In this document: one piece after another, positions 45,367 through 54,271 of the stretch
Layout: every line of letters starts with the position of its first letter
Position numbering within the stretch: position 1 is the stretch's first letter
DNA from: CAZPXZ01 sp965221505
GTDB taxonomy: Bacteria > Pseudomonadota > Alphaproteobacteria > Rhodobacterales > CAZPXZ01
Direction: 5' to 3'
DNA length: 64,000 nucleotides
Assembly: GCA_965221505.1 (NCBI GenBank)
Contig: CBDCSI010000001.1
Location: 2,232,001 to 2,296,000 of the forward strand
Notes under the pieces: generated by a model
Databases searched by the model: none
Told to the model about the DNA's origin: nothing
The model's input: the letters and a program-made list of their open reading frames with translations, nothing else
Position numbers and translations under genes: made by a program

Positions 45367-45800
45367 CCTCGCGCGACCTCCTCGGCGCCGTGCTGGACAC
45401 CCTCCTTCCCGGCGACGGCGCCGAATGGCCGTCGGCGGGTCGGCTCGGCCTCGCCGCCCGGACGCGCGAGATCGCGGCGCTCGCGCCCGGCGGACCGGAA
45501 GCGCTCGACGCCGTGCTGGCCGCGCTGCCGGACGACTTCTCGGCCGGGTCGCAGTCGGTGCGCGAGGGTCGATTGAGAGCGGTCGAAGCGGCCGAGCCCG
45601 CCGCGTTCGAGCGAGTCGTCTCCGCCGCCTACAACGCCTACTACCTCGATCCTTCGGTCCGGGACGCGATCGAGCGGCGTACCGGCTACGAGAACCGGCC
45701 GCCGCAGCCGGAGGGATACGAGCTCCCGCCCTTCGACGAGAGCCTTCTCGATCCGGTGAAAGCGCGCGGCCCGATCTGGCGGCGGGTTCCGGAGGAATGA
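45363..45800 (+). CDS. Gluconate 2-dehydrogenase subunit 3-like protein
   Basis: 145-aa small subunit. It begins LLGAVLDTLLPGDGAEWPSAG, the usual LIPxD-type start of this family, and has FERVVSAAYNAYYLDPSVRDAI and YENRPPQPEGYELPPFDE. In related FAD-glucose dehydrogenases the small subunit carries a Tat signal and escorts the large one to the periplasm; here no signal peptide exists, so the complex is probably cytoplasmic. Overlaps its large subunit and the following transporter gene by 4 bp each. Confidence 0.82.
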   Translation: MTSRDLLGAVLDTLLPGDGAEWPSAGRLGLAARTREIAALAPGGPEALDAVLAALPDDFSAGSQSVREGRLRAVEAAEPAAFERVVSAAYNAYYLDPSVRDAIERRTGYENRPPQPEGYELPPFDESLLDPVKARGPIWRRVPEE

Positions 45801-46699
45801 CCGGAGGTTCCGGCGTCCTCGAGCCGCGACCCGCCGTCGGGGCCGGAGCGATGCTGGCGAACACGGTGCTGATCCCGGTCATGGGCGTCGCGGTGAAGAC
45901 GCTGGCGGAGATGGACGTGGGCACGCTGGAGATGCTGACCTGGCGGGCGTTGCTGGTTCTCGTATTCCTTCTCCCCTTTCTCGCGCGGTCGAAGCACCGG
46001 ACGGCCCTCGGAACGGCAGACATCAAGGCACATGCCGTGCATGCCGCGTTCGCCGTCGCGACCATGGCCTGTTTCTACTACGCCCTCCGCACACTCCCGC
46101 TCGCGACGGTCACCTCGATCAACTTCACCACGCCGGTGTTCGGTCTGCTGCTGGCGCGGCTGCTGTTCGGCGAGCGGGTTTCCGCGGTCGGCTGGGCGGC
46201 GATGGGACTCGGATTCGCCGGCGCCGTCATGATCCTGAGACCGGACGCGAGCGGAATCGGACTCGATGCGCTGGTGGTTCTCGTCGGCTCCCTGATTGCC
46301 GCGGCGATGAACCTCGCGGTGCGGCGGATGCCCGTGCGCAGCACGAATTTTGCGGTGGTCTTCTACCTCAGCCTCTTCGGAGCGGCCTTTTACGCGGCGG
46401 TTTGGGGGCCCAGCCTCGCCGCCCCTTCCCTGCCGGAGTTCGGCATGTACCTGGTGCTCGGGGTGATCGCCCTTTGCATTCACACATGCGTGACCCTCTC
46501 CTATCGCTTCGCGTCTTCGATGCTGATCGGGGCGCTGGACTATCTGCGAATTATCTGGGCGATCCTGATGGGCTACTTCCTGTTCGCGGAACGGCCGGAC
46601 CTGCTCGACCTGGTCGGCATCGCGCTGATCGTCTTCAGCGGATGGATCGTGATCCGGACCCAGCGGAAGCCGCATTCCGGCGCAGGCGGGGAAGTGTGA
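45797..46699 (+). CDS. EamA/DMT-family membrane transporter
   Basis: 300-aa protein with about ten hydrophobic helices in two EamA repeats: MACFYYALRTLPLATVTSINFTTPVFGLLLARLLFGERV in the first and IGALDYLRIIWAILMGYFLFAERPDLLDLVG in the second. Members export amino acids, nucleosides or other small metabolites. Last gene of the 34 kb operon, joined by ATGA to the previous one; it may remove an inhibitory product or overflow metabolite. Direction and substrate are inferred from family only. Confidence 0.88.
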   Translation: MTGGSGVLEPRPAVGAGAMLANTVLIPVMGVAVKTLAEMDVGTLEMLTWRALLVLVFLLPFLARSKHRTALGTADIKAHAVHAAFAVATMACFYYALRTLPLATVTSINFTTPVFGLLLARLLFGERVSAVGWAAMGLGFAGAVMILRPDASGIGLDALVVLVGSLIAAAMNLAVRRMPVRSTNFAVVFYLSLFGAAFYAAVWGPSLAAPSLPEFGMYLVLGVIALCIHTCVTLSYRFASSMLIGALDYLRIIWAILMGYFLFAERPDLLDLVGIALIVFSGWIVIRTQRKPHSGAGGEV

Positions 46700-46724
46700 G
46701 CGGGTAAAGGCGCCGCTCGGTCGT

Positions 46725-47166
46725 ATGCGGGCCGTCCGGGAACCGACGTACGAAGAGGACGACCTGATCGACCGACGCAAAGATCGGTATTTCGAGAAGG
46801 ACAGCGGCCTGGCGTCGGAGGGATTGCCGGACGCTCTCCGGCGCTTCTTTCGGGAGCGCTCGGAATCCTGGACCGAGCGTCTCGACCATCGGGAGGCCGA
46901 ACCGCAGCCGCTTTCGCAGGCGTTCCTGCAACGGGTGGCGAACGGCGGCGGTCGAATCCTCCGCGCATACGGTCTCGGGCGTGGCCGGACGGATCTCCTG
47001 ATTCGTTGGCCGCCGAGCGGGTTTCCGCACCGGGACGAGCCGGATGCGGCGGCGAGTCCGGACATCTCGTCGTCTTCGACCGCAACCGGAGAAACCCTGG
47101 GATATCGGGTTCCCTCGCCGCGAGGAGTCCCTCCGAGAAAGGGCCGTCGCCGTTTGGGGCATGTAG
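46725..47166 (+). pseudogene. Decayed C-terminus of an AAA-like ATPase/PD-(D/E)XK protein
   Basis: Remnant of a large AAA-like ATPase whose C-terminus carries a nuclease-like domain. The frame from 46725 gives LRRFFRERSESWTERLDHRE, AFLQRVANGGGRILRAYGLG and GRGRTDLLIRWP, the expected order. About 40 expected residues are then missing. SGHLVVFDRN resumes at 47057 and the end EKPWDIGFPRREESLRERAV ... WGM continues in another frame to TAG at 47164-47166. The ATPase part is absent. This gene has therefore lost its N-terminus, an internal piece and at least one frame. Recognition of the family rests on memory of its C-terminal motifs. Confidence 0.65.
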
Positions 47167-47712
47167 GCGAACCGAACGTCGCCGTCGACCCGACTTCCTC
47201 GACCCCGGCAATGCGGCTCGTCCGGCTCGCAGAGCCCGCTGCGGTCTCGCGGCGCCGATTCGGCCTGCCGCGCTCGCGGACAACGGGGCCTTCGCCGTAA
47301 GTCGCGCGGGAGGCGATCGCAGTACTCGGCGCGTGCGATACGGCCAGGCTCCGCGTGCAGTACCCTGAGGGCCGCCGGGGCTGACGGTTGCCGAAACTGC
47401 GTTGCGTTGCGTTCGAGCGTTCTTCCGGGTGAGGACTCGAACCCTCGCCGCACGATGCGAACGCGCAACGCGGGAGTACGAAGGCGCAGGCTCCAGGTCG
47501 TCGCACGCTCCGGTGCGGCTTACGGTAGTGTCTTCGCCCGGTTGCAGTCGCTCGCCTCGGCTTCCCCGGCCGCGGCAATATGGAATACGCCGATGACATT
47601 GCCGCTCGACCTCCCCGGTCCAGGCCGACCGCCCCGGCATACCGTTCCCGCGCCGGTGCCCGGCACATAGACCGAATCGCGCCTCGCCACGACCCCCTCG
47701 ATCTCGATTCGC
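47167..47712. other. Gene-free stretch upstream of the SNF2 gene
   Basis: 546 bp after the pseudogene with no supportable gene. It includes a T-arm-like string around 47432-47450 that does not fold into a tRNA. It presumably holds the promoter of the SNF2-SWIM pair, but no consensus hexamers stand out. Confidence 0.5.
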
Positions 47713-50460
47713 ATGCCCCGATCCAGCCAGGACGCACCCGTCGAAGCGACCGCCGGGCGTCGCCTGACCTGCCGCATTACGCCCGGCGGTGCGATCGTGC
47801 TGCAGGAAGACGCTCCCGACGCCGGCCCGGCCCTCGAAACGGGAAGGGCAGACTCGATCCGGCACGCGTTCGAATCCGGGCGCGGCGCGGGAATCCTGCA
47901 TCTCGGCGCCGCCGAGCCGACCGCCCCGCTTTCCCCCGCCCTCGCCTTCTGGCGCGACCTCGGGCGCGAGATCGTCTCCGGAGCATGCATGTCGGCGAAT
48001 TCCGCCGCGCCGGCCGATATTCCCGAGCCCCCGCCGGATCCGCATCGGTGGGAGTGGCGCATCCTGTCGGCGCCGCCGATGGAAGGCGGAGAATTTCTCG
48101 ATGCGGCCCTGCTCGAGCGGGTCTCGCGCGACGTGCGCGACGCGCTGCGGCAAGCGGCGACTCGTCATCCGGAAGGAGTCGCAGGCTTTCTCGCCGACCG
48201 AAGCGACGTATGGAATCTGGTCGGCCGCGTGTGCCTCCATCTCGCGGAGGTCAAACGCAACCCCGAGAAGCCCTTCGCGTTCCTGGCGACCTACGTGGAG
48301 AAGATCTCCGCCGCAGGCACCGCGACGCACCGGCCGCTCGGACGCGCGATGTCCGACTACGCCGGCCAGCGGGAGAAGCTGCTCGCGCTTCTGGCCCCGG
48401 TATCCCGCGCCTGCGAGAGCAGCGAGACGCTGCGCGATCTGGTCGATTCCGGGCAGGCGTTCCGTCCGCTCGCCTGGACTGCGGCGGAGGCGTATCGTTT
48501 CCTGACGGACATCCCCAAATTCGAGGCTGCAGGACTGGCAGTTCGCGTTCCGGACTGGTGGAACGCGCACCGGCCGCCGAGACCGCGCGTGACGGTATCC
48601 GTCGGAGACGCGGCTCCCGTTCTCGGCGCGGACTGGTTGCTGGACTTCAGGATCGAAGTGTCGATGGACGGCGAGACGCTCACGCAAGAGGAAGTCCGGG
48701 CGCTCCTCACGGCTCGGCAGGGTCTCGCGCTGGTTCGCGGGAAGTGGGTAGAGGTGGACCCCGAGCGCCTCTCCAGCCTCCTTCGGATTTGGGAAGCCGT
48801 ACAAGAGCGGGCCCGGACGGAAGGCATCGGGTTCGGAGAAGCGATGCGCTTGGTCTCGGGACTGACGCCCCACGGCGAAGCGCACGAGGAGGACGCCGGC
48901 CCGGACGCGCACGCCAGGTGGTCGGAAGTCGTCGCCTGCGGTTCGCTTCGGGAGCGGCTTGCGCGCCTGCGCGCGCCGGAATTCGCCGAATCGCTTCGCA
49001 TGCCGCCGGAATTCCAGGCCACGCTCCGCCCCTACCAGGAGACGGGCGTGGCCTGGCTCGCCACGCTCAGGACGCTCGGCCTGGGCGGCTGCCTCGCCGA
49101 CGACATGGGGCTCGGCAAGACCGTCCAGGTTCTCGCATGCCTCCTCGGCAACGCGACCGCCGACGCGTCGGAGACGGATCTGCTCGTGGTGCCGGCCTCC
49201 CTGATCGACAACTGGACGCAAGAAGCCGCGCGGTTCGCGCCGTCCCTCCGGATTCTCGTCGCGCATCCTTCCCGCATGTCCTCCGAGGCGCTGAAACGTC
49301 TCGCCTCCGACCGCATCGACGCGGCGGATGCGGTCGTCGTGAGCTACGGGGCGCTCAGCCGCTACGAATGGCTGCACGAACGGCGCTGGCGCTCCGTCAC
49401 GCTGGACGAGGCGCAGGCGATCAAGAATCCGGGCACGGCGCAATCCCGCGCCGCGCGGCGGTTGCGGGACCGATGGCGCGTGGCGCTGACCGGAACGCCG
49501 ATCGAGAACCGGCTCGGCGACCTGTGGTCGATCTTCGAATTCCTCAACCCGGGGCTGCTGGGCACTGCAAGCCAATTCGACCTGTCCTGCAGGTCCATGG
49601 CCGAGAGCCGCGAAGGCTACGCTCCGCTTCGTCGCTTGACGCAGCCGTTTCTCCTTCGGCGCCTCAAGACGGACCGGAGCGTCATCTCGGACCTGCCGGA
49701 CAAGACCGAAGTTCGGGCGTGGTGCTACCTGACCCGGGCGCAGGCGGCGCTCTACGGCCAGGCTGTCGAGGCGGCGCGTTCCAAGCTCGAGGACGCGTCC
49801 GGCATCGAGCGCCGCGGTCTCGTACTCGCCTTTCTGACGTGCCTGAAACAGATCTGCAATCATCCCTCGCAATGGCTTGCGGACGGCGCGTGGGACGCCG
49901 GCGACAGCGGCAAGTTCGCCCGTCTGGCGGAGCTCTGCGACGCCATCCGTACACGCCAGGACAAGGTGCTCGTGTTCACGCAATTCCGCAGCGTCATCGA
50001 TCCGATCTCGAGCCACCTCGCCGGCGTGTTCGGCCGCCCGGGCCTCACGCTGCACGGCGGCACGCCGGTGCGGCAGCGCCAGCGGCACGTACAGGCGTTT
50101 CAAGAGGACGACCGGATCCCGTTCATGGTCGTCTCGCTGAAGGCCGGCGGCTCCGGGCTGAACCTCGCCGCGGCGTCCCACGTCATCCATTTCGATCGGT
50201 GGTGGAACCCGGCCGTCGAGAACCAGGCGACCGACCGGGCGTTTCGGATCGGACAGAAAAACCCGGTTCTCGTGCACAAGTTCGTATGCAAGGGCACGGT
50301 CGAAGAGCGTATCGACGGTATGATGGAGGAGAAGGCCGGGCTATCGGCGGACGTGCTGTCGGACGGCATGGACAGCATCCATTTGACGGAATTGAGCGAT
50401 GAAGAGCTGTTCGAGATGGTGTCCATCGACCTGCAGGGCGCCCTTGCGGGCGCCCCGTAG
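47713..50460 (+). CDS. SNF2-family DNA-dependent ATPase/helicase
   Basis: 915-aa protein. The first 430 residues are a variable N-terminal region; the helicase core starts at LRPYQETGVAW (about residue 437), with Walker A in DDMGLGKT (about 465), the DEAQ box LDEAQAIKNP (about 564), ALTGTPIENR, and the C-terminal RecA domain with VSLKAGGSGLNLAAASHVIHFDRWWNPAVENQATDRAFRIGQ. This is the bacterial SNF2/HepA-like type that remodels protein-DNA or RNA polymerase complexes. A SWIM zinc-finger gene follows after 30 bp, a recurring bacterial pair. No nuclease or methylase accompanies them, so a defence role is not shown. Confidence 0.92.
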   Translation: MPRSSQDAPVEATAGRRLTCRITPGGAIVLQEDAPDAGPALETGRADSIRHAFESGRGAGILHLGAAEPTAPLSPALAFWRDLGREIVSGACMSANSAAPADIPEPPPDPHRWEWRILSAPPMEGGEFLDAALLERVSRDVRDALRQAATRHPEGVAGFLADRSDVWNLVGRVCLHLAEVKRNPEKPFAFLATYVEKISAAGTATHRPLGRAMSDYAGQREKLLALLAPVSRACESSETLRDLVDSGQAFRPLAWTAAEAYRFLTDIPKFEAAGLAVRVPDWWNAHRPPRPRVTVSVGDAAPVLGADWLLDFRIEVSMDGETLTQEEVRALLTARQGLALVRGKWVEVDPERLSSLLRIWEAVQERARTEGIGFGEAMRLVSGLTPHGEAHEEDAGPDAHARWSEVVACGSLRERLARLRAPEFAESLRMPPEFQATLRPYQETGVAWLATLRTLGLGGCLADDMGLGKTVQVLACLLGNATADASETDLLVVPASLIDNWTQEAARFAPSLRILVAHPSRMSSEALKRLASDRIDAADAVVVSYGALSRYEWLHERRWRSVTLDEAQAIKNPGTAQSRAARRLRDRWRVALTGTPIENRLGDLWSIFEFLNPGLLGTASQFDLSCRSMAESREGYAPLRRLTQPFLLRRLKTDRSVISDLPDKTEVRAWCYLTRAQAALYGQAVEAARSKLEDASGIERRGLVLAFLTCLKQICNHPSQWLADGAWDAGDSGKFARLAELCDAIRTRQDKVLVFTQFRSVIDPISSHLAGVFGRPGLTLHGGTPVRQRQRHVQAFQEDDRIPFMVVSLKAGGSGLNLAAASHVIHFDRWWNPAVENQATDRAFRIGQKNPVLVHKFVCKGTVEERIDGMMEEKAGLSADVLSDGMDSIHLTELSDEELFEMVSIDLQGALAGAP

Positions 50461-50490
50461 CGGGAGCGGACCGGAGCCGGAGGCGAACGC

Positions 50491-51546
50491 GTGAGCTGGG
50501 GGTTCCCCGCATACGTTCCGGTAGCGAAAAAGCGCGCCGACGCGAAGCGGGAAGTCGCCCGCTTGCGCCGAAAGGGTCTCGACGTCCGGCCGGTCGTGCT
50601 GGAGGGGCGGCGCCCGAAGATCGCCACGACCTTCTGGGGACAAGCCTGGTGCGCCCATCTCGACCGCTTCAGGGAGTACGAATACCGGCTCCCGAGAGGA
50701 CGGTCGTACGTGCGCAACGGCCAGGTCGTGCATCTCGCCCTCGAGCCGGGCAGCGTACGCGCTCTGGTGTCGGGGGCCAGCGTCTATTCGGTCGAGTTCT
50801 CGGTCGCTCCGGTGACCGAAGCGCGATGGTCGGCCGTCGTCGACCGGTGCGCCGGCGAAATCGCGTCGCTGGTCGATCTGCTGCGCGGAAACCTCTCCGG
50901 CAACGTCATGCGCGTCGTGACCGACCCGAAATCCGGGCTGTTCCCGGCCAGGTCCGAGATCTCCTTCACCTGCGACTGTCCCGACTATGCGCAACTCTGC
51001 AAGCATGTCGCCGCGGTCTTCTACGGAATCGGCGCGCGTCTCGACCAGGATCCGGCAAGCCTGTTCCGTCTCCGCGGCGCAGACCCGGAAACGCTGATCC
51101 GGGCCGCGTCCGGAAAGGCCGGCGACGCGGCCGGCAAGGGAAGCGGCGACGCCCTCGAAGACGACGAGCTCTCGTCCGTGTTCGGCGTGGAGATCGACGC
51201 CGGGCCGGCCTTCGCGCCGGTTGCCGAGTCCGCGGCTTCCGGGGCGACGCCGGCACGCTCTGCAGGCGCAGGCGCGTCAGGGCCTGTCGAGCCCGGACGA
51301 ACGAAGCGGGCCGCTTCGGCCCGGTCGGCGCCGAAGCCGTCGCCCGCCGTTCCGATGACCGAGAGGCTGTTGCGGGGAAAGAGGTGCTACCAGGACCGGA
51401 CGGACGGCTACCCGTGGCGGATCGTCGGCCTGCGCAACGATTACCGGTCCGGGGCGGGCGCCTCTGCGGCGGCGCGAGACTATGCGCTGACGTTCGGAGA
51501 GGAATGGCCGATTCCGTACCGCCCCCTACGCCCGGCCGATCCGTAG
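50491..51546 (+). CDS. SWIM zinc-finger protein
   Basis: 351-aa protein with a SWIM finger: Cys161, Cys163, Cys170 and His172 (CDCPDYAQLCKH). The N-terminal half starts SWGFPAYVPVAKK and has TTFWGQAWCAHLDRF, typical of the bacterial proteins paired with SNF2 ATPases; the C-terminal 130 residues are low-complexity Ala/Gly/Ser-rich and probably disordered. The GTG at 50491 follows GGAGCCGGAGG. It likely binds DNA or protein as a partner of the upstream helicase. I know of no assigned molecular function. Confidence 0.88.
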   Translation: MSWGFPAYVPVAKKRADAKREVARLRRKGLDVRPVVLEGRRPKIATTFWGQAWCAHLDRFREYEYRLPRGRSYVRNGQVVHLALEPGSVRALVSGASVYSVEFSVAPVTEARWSAVVDRCAGEIASLVDLLRGNLSGNVMRVVTDPKSGLFPARSEISFTCDCPDYAQLCKHVAAVFYGIGARLDQDPASLFRLRGADPETLIRAASGKAGDAAGKGSGDALEDDELSSVFGVEIDAGPAFAPVAESAASGATPARSAGAGASGPVEPGRTKRAASARSAPKPSPAVPMTERLLRGKRCYQDRTDGYPWRIVGLRNDYRSGAGASAAARDYALTFGEEWPIPYRPLRPADP

Positions 51547-51615
51547 GCGCAGCGCCGATCCCGGTCGGACGCGTTCTCGCACTCCCCGGCGAGCCGCAGA
51601 CAGCGGCGCGAACCT

Positions 51616-52230
51616 TCAGATTCCGCGCAATTCCGCCGTCGCGTCGGCACAAGCGGCGAGCCGGCACACCGTTCCTAGATCGGCCAGGCTGGCGGCATGC
51701 GCTTCGCGCCGGAAGGCCGCGCAGCCGTCGGAGAGGAGCGTCACGCGGAAGTCGCGAACATGCGCGTCCCGCACCGTCGAGGCGACGCCGCCGTTGGTCA
51801 CGATGCCGGCGACGTAAAGCGCTTCGATCCCCGCCTTGCGCAACACCCACTCCATCCTCGTCATGTAGAAGGCCGAATAGGCGACCTTCTCGACCGTGAG
51901 GTCCGCCGGGCGCAATTCGTCGACCAGACGGTTGCCCCAGCTTCCCGGCGCGAAGTCGCCGACGCCGAGAAACGGACGCAGTTTCCTGAGATGCGGAGAG
52001 ACGAAAGGCTCGCCGCCTTTTCCGGGCACCAGGGTGAACTGCGTCGAAACCACCCATCCCCCGCACGCGCGCATCGCCTCCGCGACCGGCAGCACGCGCG
52101 CCGGCAGGGCGGCGATGTCGGCGCTCGTCTGGCCGCCCCGCGCATAGGCGCCGTCGGCGTGCAGAAAATCGTTTTGCAGGTCCACGATCAGAAGCGCCGT
52201 CCGCTCCGTCGGCGTACCGTCCCAGACCAT
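51616..52230 (-). CDS. Isochorismatase-fold hydrolase with Cys-to-Gly change
   Basis: 204-aa protein of the cysteine hydrolase/isochorismatase superfamily (nicotinamidase, N-carbamoylsarcosine amidase, maleamate amidase and others). Of the triad Asp-Lys-Cys, Asp17 (IVDLQNDF) and Lys115 (VEKVAYSAF) are present, but the nucleophile position reads TNGGVAST, giving Gly148 instead of Cys. True isochorismatases also lack this Cys and hydrolyse by water attack, so the protein may be of that kind or inactive. It starts 4 bp after hyuA and is the last gene of the GntR-adjacent operon. Confidence 0.85.
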   Translation of the reverse strand: MVWDGTPTERTALLIVDLQNDFLHADGAYARGGQTSADIAALPARVLPVAEAMRACGGWVVSTQFTLVPGKGGEPFVSPHLRKLRPFLGVGDFAPGSWGNRLVDELRPADLTVEKVAYSAFYMTRMEWVLRKAGIEALYVAGIVTNGGVASTVRDAHVRDFRVTLLSDGCAAFRREAHAASLADLGTVCRLAACADATAELRGI

Positions 52231-52234
52231 GCCG

Positions 52235-54271
52235 CTACGCTTCGCCGACGAGCAGATTGCCGAAGCGGTCGACTTCGCCCGAGAGCCCCGGATCCACGAA
52301 AACGGTCGTGTCGGACTGTTCGAGAAGCGCAGGACCCGCGATCTTCGTCCCCGGCGCCAGCGCCAGGCGTTCGTAGACCGGCGCCTCGTGCCAGGCGCCG
52401 CCGGCGTATACGCGGCGGACACCGATCCGGCAATCGCGGGCCGGCCTCCCGCCGTCGCCGGCGAGCCGGCGCATGTCGAGCGCCGGCCGGCGCCCGATCA
52501 CCGCGACCCGGTGGTTCATGACCCGCCGCGGAATGCCGTCGAGGAGCCGCCCGTAGGCCGCGCGGTAGGCGACGTCGAACGCAGCGCCGATCGCGTCCCG
52601 GTTGAGCCTGTCCGCCTCGACGGGTACGCTCACCGTATGGGTTTGCCCGACGTAGAGCATGTCCAGCTCAACCTCGGTGTCGATTCCGGAGAAGCGCACC
52701 CCCGACGCCCGGATCAACGCTTCCGCCGCCCGCGCCGTCGCCGCGATTTCGCTCGCGAGCGCCTCCGGCTCGATTTCGTCCAGGAGCCGGTTCACCGTCT
52801 GCACCCGGTCGTGGCGCATGTCCGCGACGACGCAGCCGAGCGCCGAAGTGACGCCGGGGTAGCGCGGCACGAGCGCGGACCGCAATCCGACTTCCCGGAC
52901 CAGCGCCCCCGCATGCAGCGCGCCGCCGCCGCCGAAGGGCATGGCGGTGAACTTCGCGGGATCGTGGCCGCGTTCGATCGACACCAGCCGGATCGCGCCC
53001 GCCATCCGGGCGTTGGCGACCCTGAGCACGGCTTCGGCGGCGTCTTCGGTCGAGAGGCCCAGCGCCGCGCCCAGCTCGGCGTCGATCGCCTTCCGCGCGG
53101 CGGCGACGTCGAGCGCGGGGAGCTTGCCGATCGGACGGTTGGGATTGATCCGGCCGAGAACCAGATTGGCGTCGGTCACCGTCGGCCGCCGGTTGCCGAG
53201 CCCGTAGCAGACCGGTCCCGGATCGGATCCGGCCGACTCGGGCCCTACCTGCAGGAGGCCGCTGGGATCCACCCGCGCGATCGAGCCGCCGCCGGCGCCG
53301 ATGGTGGTGATCTCGATCATCGCCGTGCGCACGACCAGTCCGAAGTCGATGGCAGTCTGCGCCGCCAGCGCCGCCTCGCCGTCGGCCACCAGCGACACGT
53401 CGAAGGACGTGCCGCCCATGTCGCATGTGATGACGTTGTCGATCCCCGCCGCGGCGGCGATGGCGCCTGCGGCGATCACCCCCGCCGCCGGACCGGAGAG
53501 CGCCGTGCGGACCGGATAGCGCCGCGCGGTGTCGATCGACATGACGCCGCCGTTCGACTGCACGATCAGCACGTCGCCGGAGAAGCGGCGCTCCGCCAGG
53601 CCCGTCTCCAGCCGGTCGAGATAGGACGAGACGACCGGTTGGAGATAGGCGTTCAGGGTCGCCGTCGAGAGCCGCTCGAACTCGCGGATCTCGGGCAGGA
53701 TCTCGGTGGCGGCCGTGACGTGGCAATTAGGCCAGACGCTGCGCACCGCCTCGACGGCCACCCGCTCGTTGGCGTCGTTGGCGTAGCCGTTGACGAAGAA
53801 GACGCAGACCGCCTCGCAACCCGCCTCCGCCAGCTCCGTCGCCCTCGCCGCGACTTCGTCCGGATCGACCGCTACGCGCAACGTGCCGTCCGCCAGCACC
53901 CGCTCGGCGACTTCCAGGCGGCGGTTCCGCGGGACCACCGGCGTATAGGCGCCGCGCAGCCCCCAGGTCGTCGGCCGGTCGCGACGCCGCATCTCCAGCA
54001 CGTCGGCGAACCCCCGCGTCGTGACGATGCCGGTCGACGCGCCCTTGCGCTCCAGAAGCGCGTTCGTGCCCACGGTCGTTCCGTGAATCACGGTGCGGAC
54101 GTCGCCGAACTCAGGAACCCTCTGTCCGATCCCGGTCAGGAAACCTGCCGACGGGTCGCTCCTGGTCGAGGGGACTTTGTTCACCGCAATGGCGCCCGAG
54201 GCCTCGTCCAGAACGAAGACGTCCGTAAAGGTTCCGCCGACGTCGACGCCGATCACGCAGGCCCGGCTCAC
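52235..54271 (-). CDS. hyuA: Hydantoinase/oxoprolinase subunit A (HyuA)
   Basis: 678-aa ATP-dependent subunit of an N-methylhydantoinase/5-oxoprolinase-type enzyme. The actin-like phosphate loop is GVDVGGTFTDVFV at the N-terminus; further blocks are IHGTTVGTNALLERKG, VIQSNGGVMS, LSGPAAGVIAA, DMGGTSFDVSLV and GAGGGSIARVD. It couples ATP hydrolysis to amide/lactam ring opening or, in acetone/acetophenone carboxylases, to carboxylation. The GTG at 54271 overlaps the hyuB stop (GTGA). Actual substrate unknown. Confidence 0.92.
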   Translation of the reverse strand: MSRACVIGVDVGGTFTDVFVLDEASGAIAVNKVPSTRSDPSAGFLTGIGQRVPEFGDVRTVIHGTTVGTNALLERKGASTGIVTTRGFADVLEMRRRDRPTTWGLRGAYTPVVPRNRRLEVAERVLADGTLRVAVDPDEVAARATELAEAGCEAVCVFFVNGYANDANERVAVEAVRSVWPNCHVTAATEILPEIREFERLSTATLNAYLQPVVSSYLDRLETGLAERRFSGDVLIVQSNGGVMSIDTARRYPVRTALSGPAAGVIAAGAIAAAAGIDNVITCDMGGTSFDVSLVADGEAALAAQTAIDFGLVVRTAMIEITTIGAGGGSIARVDPSGLLQVGPESAGSDPGPVCYGLGNRRPTVTDANLVLGRINPNRPIGKLPALDVAAARKAIDAELGAALGLSTEDAAEAVLRVANARMAGAIRLVSIERGHDPAKFTAMPFGGGGALHAGALVREVGLRSALVPRYPGVTSALGCVVADMRHDRVQTVNRLLDEIEPEALASEIAATARAAEALIRASGVRFSGIDTEVELDMLYVGQTHTVSVPVEADRLNRDAIGAAFDVAYRAAYGRLLDGIPRRVMNHRVAVIGRRPALDMRRLAGDGGRPARDCRIGVRRVYAGGAWHEAPVYERLALAPGTKIAGPALLEQSDTTVFVDPGLSGEVDRFGNLLVGEA

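Noticed and set aside
47425..47455. T-arm-like string (reverse complement GGTTCGAGTCC) suggesting a tRNA or attachment site
   Set aside because: No matching acceptor stem, anticodon arm or CCA end can be folded around it on either strand.
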